From Tannerella sp. (lineage in GTDB: Bacteria > Bacteroidota > Bacteroidia > Bacteroidales > Tannerellaceae), in NCBI GenBank assembly GCA_031259505.1, contig JAIRLL010000235.1:1-5307 (forward strand): a stretch of 5,307 nt of DNA, in the 5' to 3' direction. A program made the position numbers and the translations under genes. This document shows positions 1-5,307 of this stretch, one piece after another (within the stretch, counting starts at the first letter, position 1; the number at the start of each line of letters is the position of its first letter). The notes under the pieces were generated by a model. It saw nothing but the letters and a program-made list of their open reading frames with translations, did not search any database and was not told the DNA's origin.

Positions 1-660
1 CAGGAAATGATGAAGGAAATCGTGATGAACCACGCCGGCATGTCCGACTGGGAGACAGGCTTCGACGATGATGTGATCACGACCATGGCGCGGGTTTTCA
101 CGGAAATCGCAGACCACCCCGGGGGCATCTGTTTTACGCCTCATTATTACAGGGAATACATTATTCGCGATGCAGTCGGGTCGGAGCATGTGAAAAGCAT
201 TGCGATAGACGGAGTGACTTCCGATGCCGGTTCGATAAACGACAAAACCTACCCGTTCGTCGCCGACGTGTATGCGCTCATCCGTTCCGATACGGATCGC
301 GGCTCAACGGCCTTTAAAATATATGAATGGCTTCAGACACAGGCCGGCCGGCGTGTCATTGCCGAAAGCGGATATGTCCCGGCGGAGGCGGAGGCGGACG
401 GCGGCGCTGAACCGACTGAAACGCCCGCGGTACGGATTTTCCCGAATCCCGTAACGGACGGTTTCCGCATAACCGGCCTGACGCAGCCCGCGCAACTGAC
501 GGTGACGGACATTTCCGGCCGTCTGCTGCTCTCGCGGCCGGTGGCAGGCAGCAGCGAATACGTCCATGCCGCATCATGGCCGAAAGGCCTGTATGTGGCC
601 GTCGTATCCACGGGGAAAAGCCGTGTGGCGGTCAAAATCGTCAAGAAACGGAACCGGTGA
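1..660 (+). CDS. PstS-like substrate-binding protein with C-terminal T9SS sorting domain (3' part; 5' end outside the window)
   Basis: The frame is open from base 1 to a TGA at 658-660, giving 219 residues of a longer protein, so the first Met seen (codon 3) is probably internal. Residues about 1-127 look like the C-terminal lobe of a phosphate-binding (PstS-type) periplasmic binding protein. They include a YPFVADVYALIR strand, a KIYEWLQTQAG helix and an ending VIAESGYVP, which is a typical close of that family. A linker rich in Ala, Glu and Gly (128-143) follows. Residues 144-219 then match a type A T9SS C-terminal domain: VRIFPNPV, LTVTDISGRLLL, WPKGLYVAVV and a basic tail KIVKKRNR. From family knowledge, such domains direct periplasmic cargo across the outer membrane and are usually cleaved, so the protein is inferred to be surface-attached or secreted. 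That is odd for an ABC-transporter binding protein. Phosphate as ligand is not shown, because the N-terminal binding lobe is missing. Domain calls are fairly sure; function is not. Confidence 0.85.
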   Translation, partial: QEMMKEIVMNHAGMSDWETGFDDDVITTMARVFTEIADHPGGICFTPHYYREYIIRDAVGSEHVKSIAIDGVTSDAGSINDKTYPFVADVYALIRSDTDRGSTAFKIYEWLQTQAGRRVIAESGYVPAEAEADGGAEPTETPAVRIFPNPVTDGFRITGLTQPAQLTVTDISGRLLLSRPVAGSSEYVHAASWPKGLYVAVVSTGKSRVAVKIVKKRNR

Positions 661-794
661 ACGGTGAACGCAGGGCGCGGCGACCGTACGGCGCGGGGCA
701 TGATTCTGTGATGTCCGAGTCTGTCCGGAAAAATAAACAGCCGTATCCTGCGCACCCTTTTTCAGGCGGCAGCGCCCCGCCTCCGCCGGCAGTT

Positions 795-822
795 TGACCG
801 TCGGCCTGCGCCGTCATTTTTT
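795..822 (+). terminator. Probable rho-independent terminator of the PstS-like/T9SS gene
   Basis: TGAC (795-798) pairs with GTCA (813-816), and GGC (803-805) pairs with GCC (810-812) around a CTGC loop. A 4-base bulge lies on the left arm. An alternative fold is CGGC/GCCG at 802-813. Six T residues (817-822) follow immediately, as expected for a plus-strand terminator. It lies 134 bases after the stop of the upstream gene, in the convergent gap 661-833, where I see no supportable gene. The stem is short and bulged, so the call is moderate. Confidence 0.4.
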
Positions 823-833
823 CCGAAAACGCA

Positions 834-1001
834 TCATCGCTTTCTGCCGGTTTGCCTGTCCGGCGCTTTCATCGGGCAGTCCCGACGGCAACTGTCGCAC
901 GGCGTACGCTTGTCGGACGGGGCGAACAGGCGGTATATCTTCCATCCGGCATATGCCGAAGCGAGCGTTCCGATGATGATAATTGCGATTTCCTGCCACA
1001 T
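834..1001 (-). CDS. FeoB-associated Cys-rich membrane protein (small, 55 residues)
   Basis: This 55-residue protein starts MWQEIAIIII. It has a single hydrophobic segment (about residues 5-22, with AYAGWKIYR at its cytoplasmic-side end) and then a short Cys cluster C35-x2-C38-x3-C42 (PCDSCRRDCPMK) and a basic tail. This layout of one membrane helix followed by closely spaced cysteines is that of the FeoB-associated Cys-rich membrane protein family often found beside feoB in Bacteroidota. Its ATG lies 19 bases after the FeoAB stop on the same strand, so the two are almost certainly co-transcribed. The start at 1001 is chosen over an in-frame ATG at 1097 because the latter lies inside feoB and would add a non-membrane leader; a purine-rich RBS also precedes 1001. 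The role is inferred: partner, stabiliser or metal/redox-sensing accessory of FeoB. No activity can be read from the sequence. Confidence 0.85.
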   Translation of the reverse strand: MWQEIAIIIIGTLASAYAGWKIYRLFAPSDKRTPCDSCRRDCPMKAPDRQTGRKR

Positions 1002-1010
1002 ACGTGTAGA

Positions 1011-1017
1011 CCTTTCT
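1011..1017 (-). promoter_or_regulatory. Ribosome binding site that fixes the start of the Cys-rich protein
   Basis: Read on the minus strand the bases are AGAAAGG, followed by a 9-base spacer (TCTACACGT) and the ATG at 1001. It lies in the short gap between the feoAB stop and the small gene, overlapping neither. This supports translation starting at 1001 and not at the ATG at 1097 within feoB. Confidence 0.6.
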
Positions 1018-1020
1018 TTT

Positions 1021-3486
1021 TCAGACAAACAGACTTCCGACTTGGTAAATGACGAATGAGACGCACCATGCCAGTACGCAAGTGTATACAATGACAAATG
1101 CGCCCCATTTCCATGAATGGGATTCCTTTACGATGGCGGTAATGGTCGATATGCAGGGAAAATATATCAGCACAAGGAACATCAGGCTGAGGGCTACCAG
1201 GGGCGTAAATATGCGATTCCCTCCGGCGTCCGTGCTCTCTTTCAGTCTTTTGGACAACTGTACCTCGTCGGTATCCTCACCCGTGTACAGTACGCTTAAC
1301 GTGCTTACTACGACTTCCTTCGCCATCATCCCCGTCAAAAGGCTTACGCTGATTTTCCAGTCGAATCCCAGCGGACTTAACACGGGCTGTATGGCGCGGC
1401 CGATGTGCCCTATATACGAATTTTCCTGATGCTCAATTGCTTGCATGCGATTCAGTTCGGCTATTTTGCTTTCTTTTTCCTGTTGAGGCTGGACTGACTG
1501 TTCGATTGCGGCTATCTGTTGTTCGTATTGTTTTCCTTGCGCTTCCTGTCTGGGGAAGTATCCTAAAAACCAGATGATAATTGATGCGGTGAGGATGATT
1601 CCTCCCATTTTTCGCAGATACTGTTGCGCCTTGTCCCACATGTGGATAATTATCGAACGGGCAGTCGGCATACGGTAGGGCGGGAGTTCCATTACGAAAG
1701 GAATATCTTCTTCTCTGAAGAAAAAACGTTTGAACAGTCTTGCCAGCACAATGGCGAGTAAAATGCCCGAAGTGTACAGAATAAAAAGAACAAATCCTGC
1801 ATGTTCGGAAAAGAACGCGCCGATAAAAATCAGGTACACGGGTAACCGCGCGCTGCAACTCATCAGCGGGTTGATCAGCATCGTGAGGATGCGGCTGTTG
1901 CGGCTTTCGATTGTTCTGGTCGACAGGATAGCCGGCACATTGCAGCCGAAACCCATTATCAATGAAATAAACGATTTGCCGTGCAATCCCATTTTGTGCA
2001 TTAATTTGTCCATGATAAACGCCGCCCGCGCCATGTATCCCGAGTCTTCCATCAGTGAAATGAAGGCATAGAGTATCATGATGTTGGGCAGGAAAACGAT
2101 GACGCCTCCCACGCCGGAGATAATGCCGTCGACCAGCAGGTCTTTCAGCGGGCCTTCCGCCATGTGGAGCCGTACGAACTGACTTGTGATGCCCACCAGG
2201 TCTTCGATCCAGTTCATGGGATACTCCCCAAGTCGGAATGTGGTTTCGAACATGATCCACATGAACAGCAGGAATATCGGGAATCCAAGCACCTTGTGCG
2301 TCGTGAAGGTATCAATTATCCGGGTATGGGTTATTTCAGTGATTTTGTTAGGAGTGAACGTTTCGCACAGCGCTCCCGAGATAAATCCGTAGCGCGCATC
2401 GGTAAAGGCGGTCTCGCTATCCGTCAGCAGTAATGATTCAATTTGCGTAATATTTTTGTCTCTTTCTCTGAAAATGTTTTCGTTCGATGGAATCCGCCGG
2501 ATATACTCTTCAGTTTCGGTGTCCCGTTCCAGCAATTTAATGGCCAGATAACGTTTCGACCGGCTGTCTTCAATATGTCCGTTTGCCTGCAAGGCGTCTC
2601 TCACTCGCAGGATGCCTGTTTCGAGCGTTTGGCCGTAATTAATATGTACGTGGCGCAATACGGGGTCTGTCCCTTCGTATATTTGGATGATGTGGTCGAA
2701 AAGTTCCCGAAGCCCTTTTCCTGTGCGTCCGTTTGTCGGCACCATCGGTATGCCGAGCATTCCGGACAGCGAAGGGTAGTCAAATTCATCCGCATTTTTC
2801 TTCAGCACATCGAACATATTGAGAGCCATTACAGTGCGCATGTCCATGTCGATCAGTTGGCAGGTAAGATACAGATTTCGTTCGAGATTTGAAGCATCGA
2901 CTACGTTGATGACTACGTCGGGGTATTCGTTGTTCAGGTAGTCACGCACATATCTTTCTTCGGCAGTAGCGCTCGACAGTGAATATGTTCCGGGCAGGTC
3001 GACAAGATTGAAAATGTAACCGTTTTGCTTAAATTCGGCCTTTTTTGCATCGACGGTCACGCCGACGTAATTGCCTACATGTTCGTGCGCGCCTGATGCG
3101 CAATTGAATAGCGATGTTTTTCCCGAATTGGGATTGCCGACTAATGCGACGTTGATTGTTTTTCCCTTTTTCAGGGCAATGCTGTGCAAATCTTCTTGAG
3201 AATAAGTGTAGGCCGGGGTGGCCGTTTCGGACGTTTCTGCAGAGGTATCCATGTGTTGTTCTGTCGGAGAGACCACCTCAATCAGGCTCGCATCGTTTCG
3301 CCGGAGCGACACGTCGTATCCCATAATCCGGTACTGGATAGGGTCTTTGAGCGGCGCATTCTGGATTACCCGTACTTCTTTTCCTCGAATGAAACCCATT
3401 TCGGTGATTTTCCTGCGAAACACGCCACGCCCCATGACTTTGACAATCAGTCCACTGTCTCCTGTTTTTAGTTCCGATAATTTCAT
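1021..3486 (-). CDS. feoB: FeoAB fusion: ferrous iron transporter with N-terminal FeoA domain and GTPase/permease FeoB
   Basis: This complete gene of 821 residues imports Fe2+ across the inner membrane. Residues 1-72 are a FeoA (SH3-like) domain (MKLSELKTGDSG, MGFIRGKEVRV). A linker (73-108) follows. The G domain has G1 GNPNSGKTS (117-125), Thr144 in VGVTVD, G3 DLPG (163-166), G4 NMFD (223-226) and a G5-like TNGRTGKG near 251. The helical spacer (GDI-like) spans about 275-375. The permease starts near 396. It holds GFGCNVPAI (512-520, Cys514), MSCSARLPVY (542-551, Cys544) and YFPCISTITAI (775-785, Cys778), and I count about eight to nine hydrophobic segments. A Gln/Glu-rich stretch (645-690) separates two of them. 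The length suits a fused FeoAB; E. coli keeps FeoA and FeoB separate. I chose ATG 3486 because it begins the FeoA domain. The only upstream in-frame alternative, TTG at 3504, overlaps the predicted -7 element. The gene is intact, with all G motifs present. Confidence 0.97.
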   Translation of the reverse strand: MKLSELKTGDSGLIVKVMGRGVFRRKITEMGFIRGKEVRVIQNAPLKDPIQYRIMGYDVSLRRNDASLIEVVSPTEQHMDTSAETSETATPAYTYSQEDLHSIALKKGKTINVALVGNPNSGKTSLFNCASGAHEHVGNYVGVTVDAKKAEFKQNGYIFNLVDLPGTYSLSSATAEERYVRDYLNNEYPDVVINVVDASNLERNLYLTCQLIDMDMRTVMALNMFDVLKKNADEFDYPSLSGMLGIPMVPTNGRTGKGLRELFDHIIQIYEGTDPVLRHVHINYGQTLETGILRVRDALQANGHIEDSRSKRYLAIKLLERDTETEEYIRRIPSNENIFRERDKNITQIESLLLTDSETAFTDARYGFISGALCETFTPNKITEITHTRIIDTFTTHKVLGFPIFLLFMWIMFETTFRLGEYPMNWIEDLVGITSQFVRLHMAEGPLKDLLVDGIISGVGGVIVFLPNIMILYAFISLMEDSGYMARAAFIMDKLMHKMGLHGKSFISLIMGFGCNVPAILSTRTIESRNSRILTMLINPLMSCSARLPVYLIFIGAFFSEHAGFVLFILYTSGILLAIVLARLFKRFFFREEDIPFVMELPPYRMPTARSIIIHMWDKAQQYLRKMGGIILTASIIIWFLGYFPRQEAQGKQYEQQIAAIEQSVQPQQEKESKIAELNRMQAIEHQENSYIGHIGRAIQPVLSPLGFDWKISVSLLTGMMAKEVVVSTLSVLYTGEDTDEVQLSKRLKESTDAGGNRIFTPLVALSLMFLVLIYFPCISTITAIVKESHSWKWGAFVIVYTCVLAWCVSFVIYQVGSLFV

Positions 3487-3501
3487 TGTGCAAATTTGGA
3501 A

Positions 3502-3531
3502 CAAAAATACGGCATATTGGCAAATTCCAAA
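3502..3531 (-). promoter_or_regulatory. Predicted Bacteroidota-type promoter of the feoAB operon
   Basis: On the minus strand TATTTTTG (3509-3502) matches the Bacteroides -7 consensus TAnnTTTG exactly. A TTTG at 3531-3528 lies 18 bases upstream, close to the usual -33 spacing. Only 15 bases separate the -7 box from the ATG at 3486, so transcription would start less than about 10 bases before the start codon. That gives an almost leaderless mRNA, and no Shine-Dalgarno sequence is visible. The spacer holds a small inverted repeat, TTGG/CCAA (3517-3520 and 3527-3530), that could also bind a regulator. Confidence 0.6.
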
Positions 3532-3550
3532 TACCTATAAATGGGTATTT
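3529..3550. promoter_or_regulatory. Imperfect 22-bp palindrome next to the feo promoter (candidate operator)
   Basis: The sequence is symmetric about 3539/3540. Left arm AAATACCTAT (3529-3538) faces right arm ATGGGTATTT (3541-3550). Nine of eleven base pairs match; the exceptions are the centre (3539/3540) and 3536/3543. It overlaps the last three bases of the -33 TTTG of feoAB and extends upstream. Position and symmetry fit a dimeric regulator, and the neighbouring iron transporter suggests a Fur- or DtxR-type metal sensor. It does not match the classical Fur box, so the regulator is unknown. Confidence 0.4.
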
Positions 3551-3625
3551 TTCCTGTTTCGATGTTCTGAAAACGATTTTCTAAAAACAGGGCATATACA
3601 AATATTTTTTTGACTGAACAGGAAA
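3550..3625. repeat. Inverted repeat with an additional AACAGG copy in the divergent intergenic region
   Basis: TTTCCTGTT (3550-3558) is the exact reverse complement of AACAGGAAA (3617-3625). Between them AAACAGG (3585-3591) gives a further copy that pairs with CCTGTTT (3553-3559). The arms are 26-58 bases apart, too far for a simple terminator, and no T-run fits. It lies upstream of both divergent genes and may be a pair of binding sites, or chance in AT-rich DNA. Confidence 0.35.
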
Positions 3626-3677
3626 CCGTTCATAAAAACGGACTGCGGTCATCAGCAAAAAAAATTACTCCGGATGA

Positions 3678-3685
3678 TAGATTTG
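3678..3685 (+). promoter_or_regulatory. -7-like element for the C10 peptidase gene
   Basis: TAGATTTG matches the Bacteroides -7 consensus TAnnTTTG, but no TTTG is found at the expected -33 distance. If used, it gives a leader of roughly 65-70 bases before the ATG at 3760. The missing -33 element keeps confidence low. Confidence 0.35.
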
Positions 3686-3731
3686 CAGGTTCGGCGCCCT
3701 CCAATAAAATGAAAGAACAAAATTATTAATC

Positions 3732-3744
3732 GCCCTTTGCGGGC
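3732..3744 (+). other. Small stem-loop in the C10 peptidase leader
   Basis: GCCC (3732-3735) pairs with GGGC (3741-3744) around the loop TTTGC. It ends 15 bases before the ATG at 3760. Only an A-rich stretch (AGAAAAAAG) follows, with no clear Shine-Dalgarno sequence, as is common in Bacteroidota. With four GC pairs it could affect ribosome access, but it is short enough to be chance. Confidence 0.25.
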
Positions 3745-3759
3745 ATAAACAGAAAAAAG

Positions 3760-5307
3760 ATGAAAAAGATTTTTACTTTATTGATGAGTTTGAGCCTGTT
3801 TTCTTATATACAGGCCGAAAATGTTCCGACAGAAAAAGCGTTAAAAATTGCCACGCAGTATTATCGCCTGTCGGATAAAGCTTTGTTACGAAGCAGTATG
3901 AACAATCCGCTTACGCTGGTTTACACAGCGAAGGCCGATGCGGTGAATTTACGGTCGTCGGCAGGTGTGGACAATTATTTTTATGTCTTCAATACCGCAG
4001 ACGGCGATGGTTTTATCATCGTGTCGGGCGACGACCGTGCCTGTCCCATCCTGGGAAGTTCCTTCAAGGGCGCTTTTGATCCGGACAGTCTGCCTGCAAA
4101 CCTGAGAGCCTGGTTGAAGCATTACAGTGATGAAATCGCCTGGATAGCGAAGGGAAATCACGATCTGCCACCCAATCCGGAATGGGCGGAACTTGAGTCG
4201 GAAACTTCGCGGACAGGTATCGAACTGCGGAAAACGGTTAGTCTGAATACAGCAGAGTGGGGACAAAGCGAACCCTATAATCAGTTGTGTCCAACGCTGG
4301 CAGGGGAGCGAACGGTCGCAGGTTGCGTGGCAGTTTCTATGGGAGTTATTGTAAAATATCATGCCGACAACGGTTATAAAGCCACGGGTACGGGCAGTTA
4401 TTCATACACCTGGCAGGCAGGAAACAAGACGCTGAGTGTGAATTTTGGGGCTTATGACTATGACAATATGCCGGGCAAAACGTCTTCATATAAAAACTCC
4501 ACACAGCGAGCGGCTGTCAGTAAATTGATGTATCATTGCGCGATAGCTGCTGAATCGGAATTTGGCGTGGATGGTACCTCTTCAGACACCTTCTATGCCT
4601 TCATAGGCCTTAGCAACTACTTTGGCTTTGACAAGAAACATATAAAATTATTCAGAAAGGAGGACTATAGCAATGCTGAATGGGATAAATTAATCCGGAG
4701 CGAGATAGATGCAAAGCGTCCGGTTATATATGGAGGAGATGCCGAAACCGATGACGCGGGACACATGTTTGTCTGTGATGGATATGGCGATAATGATACT
4801 TATTCTATCAACTTCGGATGGGATGGGCGCTACAATGGCTACTATAAACTCTCATCGTTGAAAGGAGGCACGATGCCCAACTACAAGAATAATCATGAGA
4901 TTATAGCCGGAATACAGAAATCTGTGACGCCGAATGCTTCCGACATAATATACTACGGTCCGGAGGGCGGGCTTGATGTGATACTGATAGGTAGAAATCC
5001 TTTCATTGTTTCAGCCAACAGTCTGCTGCACAGATCGTATTCTACGTTTAAAGGAAAGCTGGGCTTAGCGCTTACGGATGGCAAGGGTAAGATAAAGAAA
5101 ATGGTCGGAGAACTCGAAGATCAGGAACTGGAGTTCGGATATTCCTACCGGAAATCTTTTATTCTTTTTGACGAGTTTACTTTTCTGGATACCGATACGC
5201 TTCGCTGCGTGAGTTCAAAAGACAACGGAAAGACGTGGGAGGTTATCTACGGAGAAAACAAATATGCTGTACGCGATCACTATCCTATGGCGGTAGAAGA
5301 AGTTGCC
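3760..5307 (+). CDS. Secreted C10 family cysteine peptidase (streptopain/interpain-like), 3' end outside the window
   Basis: The frame is open from ATG 3760 to the window edge (516 codons, no stop). Residues 1-19 are a signal peptide (MKKIFTLLMSLSLFSYIQA, cleavage likely after Ala19). Residues about 21-130 resemble the Spi-type inhibitory propeptide, with FYVFNTADGDGFIIVSGDDR (73-92), ILGS and LPANLRAWLKHY. The catalytic domain spans about 160-387: WGQSEPYNQLCP (167-178), nucleophile Cys189 in VAGCVAVSMG, catalytic His335 in AGHMFVCDGYGD, then NFGWDGRYNGYY (351-362). Residues about 390-516 are a beta-rich extension of unknown fold. Family members are exported as zymogens and cleave proteins outside the cell. 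Q169 fits the oxyanion-hole Gln of streptopain. One oddity is that the usual NWGW reads NFGW. A C-terminal T9SS sorting domain beyond the edge is plausible but unseen. The gene is divergent from feoAB, and its family assignment is strong. Confidence 0.95.
   Translation, partial: MKKIFTLLMSLSLFSYIQAENVPTEKALKIATQYYRLSDKALLRSSMNNPLTLVYTAKADAVNLRSSAGVDNYFYVFNTADGDGFIIVSGDDRACPILGSSFKGAFDPDSLPANLRAWLKHYSDEIAWIAKGNHDLPPNPEWAELESETSRTGIELRKTVSLNTAEWGQSEPYNQLCPTLAGERTVAGCVAVSMGVIVKYHADNGYKATGTGSYSYTWQAGNKTLSVNFGAYDYDNMPGKTSSYKNSTQRAAVSKLMYHCAIAAESEFGVDGTSSDTFYAFIGLSNYFGFDKKHIKLFRKEDYSNAEWDKLIRSEIDAKRPVIYGGDAETDDAGHMFVCDGYGDNDTYSINFGWDGRYNGYYKLSSLKGGTMPNYKNNHEIIAGIQKSVTPNASDIIYYGPEGGLDVILIGRNPFIVSANSLLHRSYSTFKGKLGLALTDGKGKIKKMVGELEDQELEFGYSYRKSFILFDEFTFLDTDTLRCVSSKDNGKTWEVIYGENKYAVRDHYPMAVEEVA

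Noticed and set aside
765..782. AGGCGG/CCGCCT stem-loop as a terminator
   Set aside because: The six-pair stem has no T-run after it on the plus strand, and on the minus strand it is followed by A residues.
333..797. Open frames on both strands over the end of the first gene and the convergent gap
   Set aside because: They are Arg/Pro-rich products of GC-rich DNA with no recognisable motif. The PstS-like/T9SS frame explains 1-660.
1002..1097. ATG at 1097 as start of the Cys-rich protein
   Set aside because: It lies within the feoAB coding region, adds 32 polar residues before the membrane helix, and the RBS sits before 1001.
1433..2260. 275-residue minus-strand open frame
   Set aside because: It lies wholly inside feoAB in another frame on the same strand. 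It is rich in His, Arg and Gln with no domain, as expected of a shadow.
3487..3504. TTG start at 3504 for FeoAB, adding six residues
   Set aside because: These codons overlap the predicted -7 box and add residues before the FeoA domain. ATG 3486 begins at the usual FeoA start.
3626..3641. CCGTT/AACGG stem-loop as a terminator
   Set aside because: The stem has five pairs and no T-tract follows on either strand. It lies between divergent genes, where no terminator is needed.
3949..4362. 137-residue minus-strand open frame
   Set aside because: It is antisense to the propeptide and Cys motif of the C10 peptidase, which is strongly supported on the plus strand.
4657..4665. AGAAAGGAGG-like Shine-Dalgarno sequence
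   Set aside because: It lies inside the C10 coding frame (encoding RKED) and no supportable gene starts after it.

Overview
The window looks like a piece of a Bacteroidota chromosome, most likely of the order Bacteroidales. Four things point there: a type IX secretion (T9SS) C-terminal sorting domain on the first gene, a fused FeoA-FeoB iron transporter, a C10 (streptopain/interpain-like) cysteine peptidase with a Spi-type propeptide, and upstream elements matching the Bacteroides promoter consensus (TTTG ... TAnnTTTG). No species can be named from the sequence alone.

Layout. Bases 1-660 (+) hold the 3' end of a gene for a phosphate-binding-protein-like (PstS-like) domain that ends in a T9SS sorting domain. 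A short convergent gap (661-833) contains a stem-loop with a T-tract that probably terminates this gene. On the minus strand, 3486-1021 encodes a complete 821-residue FeoAB fusion. It is followed 19 bases later by a 55-residue FeoB-associated Cys-rich membrane protein (1001-834), so the two form a ferrous iron uptake operon. A 273-base divergent region (3487-3759) carries a near-consensus feo promoter placed so close to the ATG that the leader must be very short. It also carries an imperfect 22-bp palindrome touching the -33 element (candidate metal-regulator operator), an inverted AACAGG repeat, and a -7-like element for the opposite gene. From 3760 (+) a C10 peptidase gene is open for 516 codons and runs off the right edge.

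How they work together. FeoAB and its small partner should import Fe2+ across the inner membrane. The C10 peptidase is an exported protease expressed divergently from the iron operon. Shared control through the intergenic region is possible but is inference only. The PstS-like/T9SS protein is convergent and probably functionally separate. Its domain pairing is the most unusual observation in the window. I saw no tRNA, rRNA, CRISPR array or insertion sequence.
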